In this document: one piece after another, positions 1 through 23,271 of the stretch
How positions within the stretch are numbered: position 1 is the first letter of the stretch
How the letters are laid out: each line of letters begins with the position of its first letter
Assembly (NCBI RefSeq): GCF_000276665.1
Contig: NW_004955415.1
Span: 31,095,619 to 31,159,618 of the forward strand
DNA: 64,000 nucleotides
Origin: Chinchilla lanigera
Taxonomy: Eukaryota; Chordata; Mammalia; Rodentia; Chinchillidae
Direction: 5' to 3'
The notes under the pieces: model-generated
Databases searched by the model: none
What the model was told of the DNA's origin: nothing
Seen by the model: the letters and a program-made list of their open reading frames with translations, nothing else
Position numbers and translations under genes: made by a program

Positions 1-1477
1 AACCTGAAATGCCTATTACTGAATGAAAGAGGCGCTGAGAAGACCACCTGCCAAGATTCCTGCTCCACAACATCTGTGCAAGGCAGTGCCATGGAGACAG
101 CACACAGCTGAGCAGCTGCTGAGGATGAAAGGGGAAGGACAGGGGGCCAGGAGGGGAAGGCAGGGCAGGGAGAATACTCTGCAGGATAGTGTACCGGCAG
201 ACGAACGTCACCGCACATCTGTCCAAAGCCCACTGAGTGTGCAACACCAAGCATGACTCCTGATGTAAACTACAGACTCTGGAGAAAAGTGCCAAAGTGG
301 GTTCATCAACTATACCAAATGTCCATTCCTGATGATTAAAAAAATCAATTCTCCTCTTGGAAAATTTCTGTACCTTCTGCTCAATTTTACTATGAGCCTA
401 AAACTGCTCTTAAAAACAAACTACTCAAAAGCAGGTGAAGCGCGCTACTTGAAGATGATTCTCCTGTACTGTCAGTGACTGGCCAGCACCCCCCAGGACA
501 CCAGGTCACCCCCAAACGGAGCTGCAGCTGCATGAGCACCCAGGAGCCTTGACCAGAGGAGACCCCAGTGGGCAGCCAGCCCCTCTGTGAGGAGAAAGTA
601 CAAAGCAGGACGCAGGGTCTTCTCGCGAGGTGAGGCCACTGGCTTGGGCTTCTCCTCCTACAGGTCCCAGGTTTAAACTGCAATATTTTAGTTTTCACCA
701 AAAAAAGTGAAATTTACTAATGGAAATGTCAATGTCTTTTACAGAAAATTATGAAGTTTATCACGAAGTACTTGTTTTTCTTGCAATAATTTTGACTTTG
801 TCAGTCAAAAATCAAGCCAACAGCTACATGACTGGGCCAGGCTGTAGGTCCCATCAAGCAGCAGGGGCCACAAAAGCCTGGAGCAGGGTGAACACTGAAG
901 AACTAAAGCCAAGCAGCAAGCAGGACACACAGGCACGGGCCCACCCCGGAGTCACCAGCAGCATCTCCAAAGAAATTCTCACACCAGTTAGTCTGTTCAT
1001 CGTCTCACCAACCGTGTCTTGTTGGTACTAAGCCTAATTCTCATTTTAACGGCAAATGCTTTGTCCAGGCTCTAAGAGACCCGATTCGAGCTGGCAGGCT
1101 GGGGAGAGGTGGGGACACCACGCAAATAGACTTCAAACAGGGATAGCCACGAAACTCCAGCTTCGAGGTGAAGCTGAAGACCAAAGGCCCAAGAAACACA
1201 CTATCCATCCAGCACCTACGTACTGTCCCAAATGACCCACATGTTACATCTGCACTCCCTGTCTCCTTCCCAGAGCTCTGAGCACAGTAAGCACCTCTAG
1301 AGACAAACTCAAAGTTACCAGCATCAAAATATCATGCCAGGAAAACAGGAGAGAAGCTGGAGGCCACTTCCGCTGGGCTGCCTACCCAGCAAGTGCTGCT
1401 TGCCAGGCTCCACCAGGCTACCTGGAACCCCACTCACCCCCGCCCCCCGGCACCACTCACAGTCCTGGTTCACTCAC
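1..1477 (-). other. APMAP intron 3, partial
   Basis: Non-coding. It runs from the exon 3 donor to the window edge. I see no APMAP exon 4 motif and no clear SINE in it. Confidence 0.8.
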
Positions 1478-12954
<11,477 letters not shown>

Positions 12955-13033
12955 CCTGCAGCCCGGGCACCTAGAGCCGCAGGCCGCCCCAGCAGCGAGG
13001 TTTCGCTCCCGCCCCGCCCGCGGCGCGCGGAAA

Positions 13034-13041
13034 TGACGTCA
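13034..13041. promoter_or_regulatory. CRE palindrome (CREB/ATF site)
   Basis: Full-length TGACGTCA, about 80 bp upstream of the APMAP start codon inside the CpG island. Confidence 0.7.
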
Positions 13042-13160
13042 CGTCCCCCGTCCCGCCTCTTCCGGCGCAGAGGGGCGGCTCCGGACTTCGCGGGCGCCCT
13101 GCCCTGGGCTCTGGCGCGTTGGTGTTAGGGTGCACCCGACAGGGGCCCTGTGTCCAAGAC

Positions 13161-13720
13161 ACGCGAGCAGCCGCCGCGCCCGAGCAGCCTGGGCGGGAAG
13201 TTCGCTCCGGTTAGGTCAGGTGTTGAGGACACCGCCCTTCTATGAAGGCTCCAAGGTCGCGCTTCGGGAAGGTGGGACCAACAGAGGCCGTCGCTAGCGG
13301 CAGAGTCGAAGAAAACGCGCCGGTGGGGTCGTCACGGGTTACAGCGTCCAGGGGCTGAGCCGGGATGAAAGCAGACGCGACGCTCGCCCTTGGGCACAAA
13401 CGAATGGAATGGCTTTAATCAGGTCGCCCAAATCCGTGTGAACCTTAATGTAGTCCCTGTCTTACAGGGGACGTGACCTTGCGACAGCGCGTGGCGGGTG
13501 CAGGGCGATGGGATCGGGGCTTCCGGGCCGGACGCCGAGCCCTGCTCACGCTGCTCCGGGAGTCACCCTGGGAGAAGCACGCTCGGGCCCGGCTTGGGCT
13601 CCCCGACTGCGCCCCGAGGCTTTCGGGCTGCAGACGTGCCGTTCTCTTTTTCAGCGCTGGACGGCGCTAGAATGCCACGAGAATGGGCCGCGTTCCTTCG
13701 GCGTTACGGAGCCAGCCTGG
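13161..13720. promoter_or_regulatory. CpG-rich extension upstream of APMAP
   Basis: CpG-dense sequence continues, with a denser block at about 13470-13680 (for example GTGACCTTGCGACAGCGCGT and GGGCCGGACGCCGAGCCC). I recognise no coding exon in it. It may be the shore of the APMAP island or a separate divergent start region. Confidence 0.5.
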
Positions 13721-14197
13721 GGCAGGGGCGGAGCTCTTGTCCTACACAAATCCATTTCCTTAGGGTTCCACCAAGGTTGTAGTTCAGCCAGCCTTGCCAA
13801 CACTTTACTTTATTCTGTGTCCTTGAATACAGCCTGTGTAGCTACAGTGTCAGGGGTCATTCTAACTAAGGGCTGTACAATCTGGCCCCAGCTGTGTTAT
13901 CCTCCCTGCCCTAATCCCATTTCAGACACCAGAAATTGCCCTCCATTTCTAAATCTACGTCTTTCTGCCCTTGTCCATATTATTCCTTCTTCCTTGTGAT
14001 ACATTTTCCGTCACCCCCAGGTGGGTAGAACCATTTTATCACTCCAGGCCCACTTCCAGTATGATTGCTGAAAATCCTTTCCCCAGTTTCCCAAGAAAAC
14101 ATCTTCCTGTTTGTTTCCAAGGCAAGCTGATGGTTACTGTTAAGTCTATTGCATTGGGCTTATTTGTACTTCACCAAGCATAAAAATGCACAGGTCA

Positions 14198-14322
14198 GGC
14201 CAGGCCTGCTGGTGTACACCTGTAATCCCAGCACTCAGGAGGCTGAGGCAAGAGAACTGCCACATGTTCAAGGCCAGCCTGAAGTAGACAGCAAGGCCCT
14301 GTCTCAAAACAAAAAGAAGAAA
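14198..14322 (+). mobile_element. B1-type SINE with 10-bp target duplication
   Basis: GGCCAGGCCTGCTGGTGTAC, CACCTGTAATCCCAGCACTC, TTCAAGGCCAGCCTGAAG, CCCTGTCTCAAAAC. Flanked by AAATGCACAG at 14184-14193 and 14320-14329. Confidence 0.92.
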
Positions 14323-15384
14323 TGCACAGACAGGAACACAAAAAATAGTAAGTTGGTATTACTAAACTTGCGACAGCAAAGGAATAAGCCAGAGGACCTG
14401 TGCGCCCCTCAAAGGGGAGGTGTCATAGAAGAGACCTCAAGGGCAGGGGCTGGAGTTAGTTGTAGTCTTGGTGGGGGTCTTGTCTGGAACACAAGAGCCC
14501 ATGGGAGCTGCTGAGAGATGAGCTCATAGCCTCCTTTTGGAGCACACAGGACTGCATGAAACATTATTGGGATGGTCCCAACTTAGAGCATGAAAGTTGC
14601 ACAGCATGGGTTAGAATTGTTGCTTACACGTCCTGGTGAGGTGTACTTCGCTTATGTCTTATCTCGGTGGTCCATCCTCCCACCCCACCTTCCAGCCCAG
14701 CTGCCAACCAGATCAACTTTCCTTTCTCTCCATTCCAGTTATGGTCAGAGGAATGAAAACACTGTGATTGGCTTGATCGGGTTTCTTCATTTCAGTGCTG
14801 TTAATTAACACTTTGAGGAGGGAAGTGTCAGGCTAGGCCCCAAGTAGCAACTGAGACCACCAGGACAGGCAAGATTGAAGCAAGCAGCAATATCTTCATT
14901 TCAGATTGGTGGCAGCTTGGCCATGGGCAAAAAAGCCTTTGGCCCCAAACAAAGGAAGGGGGGCTACTTTATAGACTATATTATGGGAGGGGGAAATTGC
15001 ACTGAGGAAGGTGAAAATTTTAAGTTTCTCAGGGGTGATTGGTGGGTCTGGTGCCCCACCAGGGGAGGGGAGTGCAGGAGGACATCTGCATGTTGCTGAT
15101 TTACAGTGTGGCATTCTGTAGACTTAGGAGGTTTCCTACAAACCTGAGAACTAGGCCTGGGAACCATCCTAATAAACAGACTTACTTTATTCTCTTGAGC
15201 TGAGTGAGGGGGCCTTCTATTTGAACAGAATAGTTGTCTGTCAGAGTTTTTCACTTCAAGTTGGGCAGGGTACAATGTGAGGGACCTAACAGGCAGGGGA
15301 CATATCCTGTGCACTAGAAAGTTTATCAGTATCCAGCCTCCACCCACCCACCCTCCGGCTGCCATGCGGATCAGAGCACCAGAG

Positions 15385-15662
15385 CTTGTGTGGTAAAGGA
15401 AATGGTAGAGACCTTCAGATGTGGGGCCTAGGTCTCCAGGTCACTGGGTTTGTGCCCTGAAAGGGGACGTGGGACTCCAACCCTTCCTCTTACTCATTTC
15501 CCTGTGTGGAAGTGAGGGTTTGCTCCAGCAGATGCCCCACCAGGAAACACTGCCATCAAAGCCTGGAGCCAACTGACCATGACCTAAGCCAAAATAACTG
15601 TTCCCTGTGTAAGTTGATTATCTCAGGTCTTTGTTACAGTGACAAAAAGCTGACTAACACCA
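15385..15662 (+). mobile_element. ERVL-MaLR LTR relic
   Basis: The 3' half carries the family signature CTAAGCCAAAATAACTGTTC, then ATCTCAGGTCTTTGTTACAG and GACAAAAAGCTGACTAACAC. The 5' border is uncertain. Confidence 0.6.
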
Positions 15663-16387
15663 TGATAATCACAGGCGTCTCCAGTCATGGCCAATGTCCC
15701 CTGGGAACAGAGCAGCCCTTGCCTGAGGCCCTCTGGGCTGGTTCCTCAACCTAGGACTCAGGATGAGGATCACACCCTCTGGAGCACCAGCCTGAGACTA
15801 CACACTCAGGACTACCCACATGGGAGAAGCAGCCCCTGATGCTGAGCAGATAGCCAACAGGACACCTGGAAGCTAATGCCGGAAGCAAGGCCACTTGTAG
15901 TCCAGAGGTCTGTCCCCAGCCCATGCTCTTTCATGTCCTCACACCGATATCCCCTGGAAACCTGCAGGCAGGAGGCCAGAAGCATAAGGTCAGGCAGGGT
16001 GCCCTGGGGGCACAAGGGCCTTCAGGTAGAAGCAACCATAGGAAGAGCCTTGCACACCAGCCTTGCATAAGCAAGTTTGCAAGGGGCAGGTTGGGGGGAG
16101 GGAGGGGGGATGACAGCTTGGGGCAGATTTAGGGTTATTGAGTGATCAAGAATGGTCTGAAAGAGGCAAGGAAGGGCAAGTGGGCCAAGCCCAGGGAAGT
16201 AGGAAGAGGAGTGGCTATGGAGAAAAGGGTGCAGGGTAAGCTGCTGAGCTCTGCTGGGAGGCTCAGGTTTCCGTTCAGGTGGGACAGCAGAGAATCATAG
16301 ACAAGCTGGTGCACTGTAAAGACATCATACTAGATTACACACCATTGCCAGAAACACATTCACAAAAGCCAGCTTAAGATGGGAGAG

Positions 16388-16510
16388 GGCCGGGCACAGT
16401 GGCACACACAGGAAGGCTGAAATAGGGCGGTTGCTTAAACCCAGGAGTTCAAGGCCAGCACAGGCAACATAATGAGACACCACCACCCCACCCATCTCAG
16501 AAAAGGAAAA
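16388..16510 (+). mobile_element. Decayed B1-type SINE
   Basis: GGCCGGGCACAGTGGCACAC, GGAGTTCAAGGCCAGCACAG and CATAATGAGACACC keep the B1 order, but the central box has lost the GCTGGGATTACAGG equivalent. Confidence 0.7.
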
Positions 16511-18633
16511 AGTAAGACAAACGAGGGAAACATTTAGTGGAAGGATCTGAATGTGCTCGTGGGAGTTGGCACAGGAAAAGCAATGCTGTCTCTTAGGACT
16601 GGACAGTTATTGTCCACCACCACTCATGCCTTTGGGTGCCTGGCCTCTGTGTCCCTCCACGCAACCTTGGCAAACCCTATTATTGGGCTGGCCCTTTCCA
16701 CCAAGAGCTGGAAAAGATAAACCGTCACCCTTACAGCTCGGAAGCTAAGGTGGCCACAGGCAGAGTTCTTGCTGGGAAATAAAAACAGAAATGTAGGAGT
16801 TCTTTTGATCTCCAGGAAAGTTTTTGATAAAAGAGACAAATGACACTGGCCCTGCTTTCATCCCAAGTTATGCTGGGGGCACACACCGAAAGAGCCGGGA
16901 GCCCAAGTCCTCAAGGTGCCACTGAGCTACTGACCTCTAGGCTGCTTGCTAGCTAAGATCAGCAGTCACCTGAGTCTTGGCCACCATCAGGGGATGGTCT
17001 CTGACATGAATGCCACCTGTGGGATAGCCGGGCCACTGCTTGAGCACGTCTGTGGTGGAGGGGCTCCCGTGTTCCCCCTGCTTCATGTATCCTGCAGCAT
17101 ATGACTAGAGTCTCCTTGTCCACAGTCCGACTCCTATGCTCCCAGCATGGTGAGGTGCCCGACCCTGAGCTGCCACATGAGAGGATAGGATCCAGCAGAA
17201 ACCAACAGAACAGGCCAGTGGCTGCCTCTATGGATGGACGAGGCTCTTGGGCTGGACATAAGTCTGCCTAGCGAGAAGCAGGGCCAGGTAGAGTAAGGGT
17301 TCAAACCAGGCCAACTGGAAAACTGCCTAAATGGCCCTACTTGGAAGAATTCTTAAAGTCAACCCATACTCGACAAGTTAAGTGCTCCTTAAGAAAGACA
17401 TTTGGCACTCAGCATCAACAAGGGGTGTGGACATACTGTTACCTTGTTGAAAGCTGAGTTCATTAGCCCGTCATTCCCGGGACACTGACATTTCATGGTT
17501 GACATGGTTCACTGAGTAATCATTTTATTGTACTCAGAAACCATTTCTTGAAAACCACTAATCATTTCTCTTCTGATGACTATTGCTTGGCTTTTCCTTT
17601 GGTTGTGTAAACATGTACTTATAGAGGTTCAGTGTTTCTTTCACTATCAGTCACAGAGGTGATGCCTGGGGTGAGGTGATGCCCTTTAGAAGGGGTTGGT
17701 CAAGGTGTGCTGGTCATTCCAAAGGTTATAAGGTCCAAGCTTGGATCTACATGACAGAGACAAAACCTAAGATGACCCAGTTGGTGACCCTGACCAAGAA
17801 AATTCCACCCTCTTCCAAGAGACGTTGTAACACTGGTCACTCTGATAGGGTTCCTAACCTCCGTAGGGCCTCACAAGTTTGTTGACAGTGCACTGAGACA
17901 GCCAACACCCAGCCCTCCTCTGGGCTGATGTAGGGTAGTGCTCCTGCCCTCTGGCTTGTCGCCTTGGCTGAGCTGGCACCCTGTTTTTCAGGGTCACTAA
18001 CCAACACCTTCCATATATTTGGATAAAAACTGGTACAGGTCGGGGGAGCAGCTTTGCATTCAGCAACAGCCACTGTGACCAAACCAAATGTAAACTCTGG
18101 GACCAGGTAGCCAGGTGGAGGGCAATAGCAGCCCTGCAGCAAGACTGGTGGGGAGTGAGTGTGGGGTAGCCCCAAAGTCCTCATATCATAGGATGAAGCA
18201 GAGGGCAGACAGAAGTGGTGGCCTCTGAGCTGTCAACAGGCTTACATAGCTTGGGCTTTGCAGGAAGCTGAGGGAGGACAACCGAGCAGATGGGCAGCAC
18301 CAGTGGGGTCCTAGGTGGGGCTGCCTTCATTGCTGGCTAAGTGTGTGGCTCCTGGAGCACTCCCACTTCCTCAGCTCCGGATGGAGACCACTACGAAGCA
18401 GACCTGAGCAGGACTTAAATTAATCAATTGGCTTTTCATGTTCACTTGTGAATCTGTCCAAGCCCTAGGCTCCTTATCTGGAAATGGCGGACTCATAGTA
18501 AGTGAACCTCTGTGAGTCACTAATCCCTACTAAAACCTGTAGTGGTGGATGAAGCCAGAAAGCCTCAAAGGATAAGACAAGATCATAGCCAAGGACACCT
18601 GGATCAGACCTCAACTGGATATAGCTCATATGG

Positions 18634-18686
18634 ATGATATAGCTATGGATATAGCCTCTATATGATATAGCTATGGATATAGCCTC
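18634..18686. repeat. 28-bp period tandem duplication
   Basis: The 25-base string starting ATGATATAGCTATGGATATA occurs identically at 18634-18658 and 18662-18686. Confidence 0.95.
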
Positions 18687-19919
18687 AGGCATCTTGTTCT
18701 TGAGAGGATTAACTTAATGCTCTACTTAGAGATGTCCGTGAGTGGTTCCACCCTTCTTGAGTACTCCCCTCCCTTCTTATGATAAATACAGGTGACCCAA
18801 AGAAGGTCTTGGTCTTAGCCCTGAGAGAACCTTAACTTCTGTGAGAGAGCTTTGATCCTCCTGGAGCCCTGAAATCATTCCATTTGCCTCTTTTTATTTA
18901 GCCTTTGCCATACACTCGTTTAGGAGGTTGCAGACCTGATCAGCCTGCAATAACAAAGGGATATTATTAACCTGATAAACTCCTAAGTCCTCATAGCCTA
19001 CAGCATTCATAAACTCCCGGAAGAAAGGCCTTCCTGCCTCACTGGCTGATTTCCAGGGACTCAGCTTCCTGCCCTCCTGGTTTAACATCCACACCCCAGA
19101 GAGACCACACTAAATGGACCTGTGCTCTGGGTCCACTTTGCCCGTCACACCCTCTGGAGTCCACTGTGCCAGAGGCAGGGCCACGAGGGTCTCCCCAAAC
19201 CCTGGTGCTCAGCAGGCACACAGATTCCAACCAGGATGGGCAGGGTGGCATCTGGCAGGCCACAGTCGTGATTTCAGTGGGGCTACCTGGGTTGTGTTTC
19301 ACACCAACTTTCTCTGATATACATTTATGTCTTAAACACTTGGATTTGTTTGTTTTCACCAAAAAAAAAAAACCTTCTAGCTTGACAGTTCTTTATCCAC
19401 TGTCTTACGATGAAACAGAAGAAAATAAGGGTTGTATGGAGCCTGGTCAGTGGTCCCCAGAGCTGCTCTCCAGGCCCCCAGGCCAGGCCCATGTGAAGCA
19501 GAGTCCTTCAAAGTTCAGGTGCAGCCTCAGCATCCTGGGATTGTTTGTTGGGCCGGCACTGTCCTGGGGAGCATCCCAGGAGCCTGGGACAGCCCCTGGA
19601 AGCATCGCAGGCCACTGTGTACGCCACAGACCACAGCACTCCGTGAACACCTGGCCCAGGCAGGCCCAGGCCTTGAGGCCCTGGATCCTCCGTCCCAGCT
19701 CCAGGAGTAGAAGCTGGTAACTAATTCACAACACCCGCCACCGCAAATGATTTCCAGTGAAGCCTCAGGGCCTCTCACACATGCTTTTCATTTGTGCCAC
19801 ATTTTCACTGATGCTGCTGAAGATCTGCAGGCCACCTTCAAGCATGCATCTCCACCCCACGGTACAGTGATGTGCATGGATGTGCAGCTCCGTCTTTTTA
19901 ATGAGAGAAAATCAGAATC

Positions 19920-20075
19920 TCCTTCAATATCTTGCCTTCACATGGCAAACAGCAGACAGGAAGCAGGCTCTTGGGTGTCTGCCTGTAAGGGCTCTAACCC
20001 CACCTTCGCCTCCAAATACCATCACTTTGGAGGTAGGATTTCTACCAATGAACGGGGTAGGTAGCAAATAATCAG
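19920..20075 (-). mobile_element. Possible MLT1-like MaLR LTR fragment
   Basis: CCTCCAAATACCATCACTTT followed by GGAGGTAGGATTTCTACC resembles the reverse complement of MLT1 LTR starts. Weak and short. Confidence 0.4.
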
Positions 20076-20166
20076 TCCATAGCAAGAGTTGTTTCTGCCT
20101 GTCTGATACTGGGCATCTTAGTAACTAAGTGAGGCCCTGTCTCAAAATAAGAAATACAAATAAAAA

Positions 20167-20226
20167 GGCTGGGGATGTGGCTCAGAGTGAAGGCCCTGGG
20201 TTTGATCCCCAGTACTACAAAAACAA
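20167..20226 (+). mobile_element. ID-type SINE, internally shortened
   Basis: GGCTGGGGATGTGGCTCAGA joins directly to GCCCTGGGTTTGATCCCCAG, so part of the middle is deleted. A-rich tail follows. Confidence 0.88.
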
Positions 20227-20729
20227 ACAAGAAGCTACTGGTAGGGACTGGCGTGCAGCTCGGGTGCAGTCCAACCTAGGCATATGTGAGGCTCCGGTTG
20301 CATGCCCAGCACCCAAAGGAAACAAGTCCCAGCTGGTATTCCAGGGTCAGAAATGATGTGTTCATGTGGCTTAATCCTGTTATGCAGCAAAATTCCCAAA
20401 CAAGATGAAGGGAAGAAACTATACATTTCAGGTTAGAAGTCACTAAAGCTCATGTTGGCACAACTCCTATCAAAAAGAAAGAAATTGCCATCTCCAGAAA
20501 AGTTCTTCCTGGTCCAGCTGCAGGCTGTTTCCCATGACTCGCCCACGGGAGCTGTGTGCAGCCAGGTCACGGACCATGGCCGTCATTCTTCTGTGCCATT
20601 TTATTTCAGATGCTATGGGGATACACTCCCCTTGGCACTTAGGCATCCTGAGGAGCTGTGTCTCCTTTTGGGCATGACACAGCTTGTTCTTAGAACCCAC
20701 TGTGCCCTACTCCATCCTGGGTCTGACAA

Positions 20730-20772
20730 ACGTGGTATCACCATGTGTTGGCATCACATGGTGATACCACGT
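20730..20772. repeat. Perfect 18-bp inverted repeat (hairpin, 7-nt loop)
   Basis: Left arm 20730-20747 (ACGTGGTATCACCATGTG) pairs at every base with right arm 20755-20772. The loop is TTGGCAT. It lies about 1.2 kb beyond the predicted ACSS1 poly(A) signal. Function unknown. Confidence 0.97.
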
Positions 20773-21945
20773 GTCACCACAAACATCACCTGCTGTGCTG
20801 GCCTGTACATTTAGGGGCTCTGTACATTTGGGCTGCCAATCCCTGATGCCTCTGATGCTCCTCTGCATGGTTCTGTGCCATTGCTGTAGCTGCCTGCCCT
20901 TCTCTCTGAATCTCAAGGCCACCAACTGTGTCCCTGTCAGGACATGCTGACTAAAGCAGAAAACCAACAGCAAGGGAGAAGTCTGGAGGGGCTCGGCCAT
21001 GCAGCTGTGTTTTGGGACGGACCTCCCTGTGGCAGCCACATCCTGTGCCCTCATTCGTGGTATCTCTGTGGGCTTGTCAGGGGCCCTGTCAGTGTCACGT
21101 GGCCAGGCCTGAACCTGTCCCCAAGCCTGGGAACTGCGATACAGGGAGCACGTGCAGCCAGGGTGGGGTCACTGACGAAGTAGGGGGAGGCCGGCACAAG
21201 CCACAGCTTTTGCCAGCAGAGGGGTAAGCGGGACAGCCGCCTGCAGAGACACCAGCCTGGGAGGTGAAGCCAGGCTGCTGCCAGCAAGCTGCTGTTCCGT
21301 TCCATCTCTCACATGAATGCTGGGGTCCCCACATCTCACCTCTGTGCTCATCTAGCTCATGACCCAAGGGGTCAAGGGGACAGCCCAGGGAACAGGCCTC
21401 CTGGCTCCTGCCCCCCAGGCAGCTGGGGTGAAAGCTCCTGGCACCAGCTCAGTGGCTTCTCCTTCTAACGGCCCCACACACTGGGGCAGCAGGCCGACAG
21501 CTCCCCACACCCAGAGGGCTGGTGTGGACCACCAGTGGTGATGGATGCCTGTGCTGTGCTGTCCAGCTGGTCGCCATGGCCACTGTCACTACCGGACATT
21601 TGAGATGCAGCTTCAATGACTGAGGGCCTGGATTCTTACGCAGTAGAGCTTGTGGCCTGAGTGCCACCTGTGGCTGGGCACTGGGTGAGGTATCACGGGA
21701 GGCAGTGCCTGTGCCAGGGAGGCAAGACAAGCAGCTGCCAGTGTGCTTGCTCAATCAGAGGACAGGCTTTGTTAGCACCACCCTCTGAGGGGACAGACCT
21801 GCTGCCCTTCTGGTGTTGTGCTTAGGATGACTGCAGCGGAAAGAACAACCCAGCGGCGAGGGGGGTTCATTGCCCAACACCAAGGGAAGGAAACAATCGC
21901 ATCCAACAAAGCACAGCCCTGCATGGAGCATGAACAAAATAAAAT

Positions 21946-21951
21946 TTTATT
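21946..21951 (-). terminator. ACSS1: Probable ACSS1 poly(A) signal
   Basis: AATAAA on the minus strand, about 1.14 kb after the ACSS1 stop. It is followed on the minus strand by a GT-rich stretch (GGCTGTGCTTTGTTGGATGC), the expected downstream element. I found no other AATAAA between the stop codon and here. It lies in a 16-bp palindrome (21937-21952), so a plus-strand AATAAA also exists at 21938-21943. Confidence 0.7.
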
Positions 21952-22697
21952 TGAACATCCCTGCTAACCACATGAGAGCCGGAGACCCAAGTCATCTTGT
22001 AACAGCGGCACGGCTCTTGTGCGGCCCGCTGCGTGGCTTAGCATCACCAGTGGTAATGAGCACTGCTGCTCAGAGGGGTGCCCACTGTAGCCTCTGCCAC
22101 TGTGGGGTCTCGGGGCTCACCCGATCGCCTGGAGCCCATGTGGCAAGGCCTTGTCCGGTGTGCAGCACCCAATCCTATGAACACTCACACAGCCCCGGGG
22201 TGTGCAGGGGTGGCCTCCACCTGCCCCACACCTCGGCCTTGCGCACCAGGCCTGGCTCCCAGCGAGCACTGAGAGACCTGACCCACGGCACAATGCGGTC
22301 TTAAGGCACGTTGAGGAGGAGCCCGGGCGGAGCGCACATCTTGCCAGGGTCTCTGGCTCCCCCTGCCCCCAGACCAGGATCCCCGTTCAGGCTGAACTGC
22401 CCTGAGGTTCATCTGAGTTTTCCTGAGGCATCGAGCAGAAAGCAAACCCTTCCAGGTCACAGCTCAGAGGAACAAATCCACCCAGAGCAGCTTCACAGCT
22501 AGGGAAGTCAGGGCTCATCCGTCCTGAGGCGACAGACCAATGTCAGGAGGGACCGACATGGGGTGGAGGCACAGATTTACCAGGACAGCAAACAGGTGGA
22601 GGCACAGACATCTGACCAGAAGTCCAGATTCGCTAACAGGCATCAAAGAGCACGCCCTCCCCACTGATGGAGGCAGCGCAGATTTCCCTGACTCTGC

Positions 22698-22748
22698 TGC
22701 AGTGTGCGTGTGTGTGTGCACGTGTGTGTGCACATGTGTGCGTGTGGG
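22698..22748. repeat. Interrupted TG/CA tract in the ACSS1 3' UTR
   Basis: Alternating purine-pyrimidine run with TGTGCG, TGTGTGTGTGCACG and CACATG blocks. In the ACSS1 transcript it would read as a CA-rich element. Confidence 0.9.
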
Positions 22749-23091
22749 CGCCCTCACCTCACACTGGAACACTCCCCCAGTGCTCTCCAAATTCAAGCAT
22801 ACAAACAGCACCACCTCTGTCTTTTGTCTCTGGAAACTTCTGGAGAAATGGGGCTGCCCTGGGTGTGAGCCGCAGATGCTGCTGATGTCCTGGGCCTGCA
22901 GACCGAGCCCAAGGTGAGTGGCGCAGAGGCATCGTGTGCATTGGCATCCTGGCAGGTCAGGTTTCAGGGCCCAGAGGAAGAGGGGCTGCAGGCCGGCTTC
23001 ACCTTGGGGTGTGGCCTGTGTGCTGGGACGTCCTGAAGGGCAAGTGAGGCTGCGCCCCTGCGGCAGGTCCAAACTCGGCTGAGGCCACATA

Positions 23092-23271
23092 CTACTTGGC
23101 GGCTGCCCCTTTCTCTTTGTGCGTCTGGAAGGCTCTCAGGATCTCCTCGATGACGCTGGGGTCCTCCAGGGTGGTGATGTCCCCCAGGTCCTGGACCCCG
23201 CCCGTGATGATCTTCCTCAGGAGGCGCCGCATGACTTTCCCAGAGCGGGTTTTGGGAAGACGCTTCACCAC
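23092..23271 (-). CDS. ACSS1: ACSS1 coding exon 14 (catalytic lysine, stop)
   Basis: Acceptor GTTGCCAG. Encodes [20 protein letters not shown] (609-628) and the C-terminus ending KGAAAK before TAG at 23092-23094. Lys620 completes adenylation. Confidence 0.97.
   Translation of the reverse strand: MVKRLPKTRSGKVMRRLLRKIITGGVQDLGDITTLEDPSVIEEILRAFQTHKEKGAAAK

Larger units (their letters stand above)
13721..21930. other. Intergenic region between APMAP and ACSS1
   Basis: No exon with recognisable protein content on either strand. It contains B1 copies at 14198 and 16388, MaLR relics at 15385 and 19920, an ID at 20167, a small tandem duplication at 18634 and a perfect hairpin at 20730. The stretches 14330-15380, 16511-18630, 18690-19900 and 20780-21930 hold nothing I can name. 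Confidence 0.75.
21931..23091 (-). other. ACSS1: ACSS1 3' UTR (predicted)
   Basis: Runs from the stop codon to just past the poly(A) signal. It has no SINE and no competing coding frame that I recognise, and contains a CA/TG tract at 22698-22748. The exact cleavage site is inferred. Confidence 0.65.

Noticed and set aside
20730..20772. miRNA precursor reading of the hairpin
   Set aside because: The 18-bp stem with perfect pairing is shorter than typical precursors, and no lower stem extends it (positions 20729 and 20773 do not pair).
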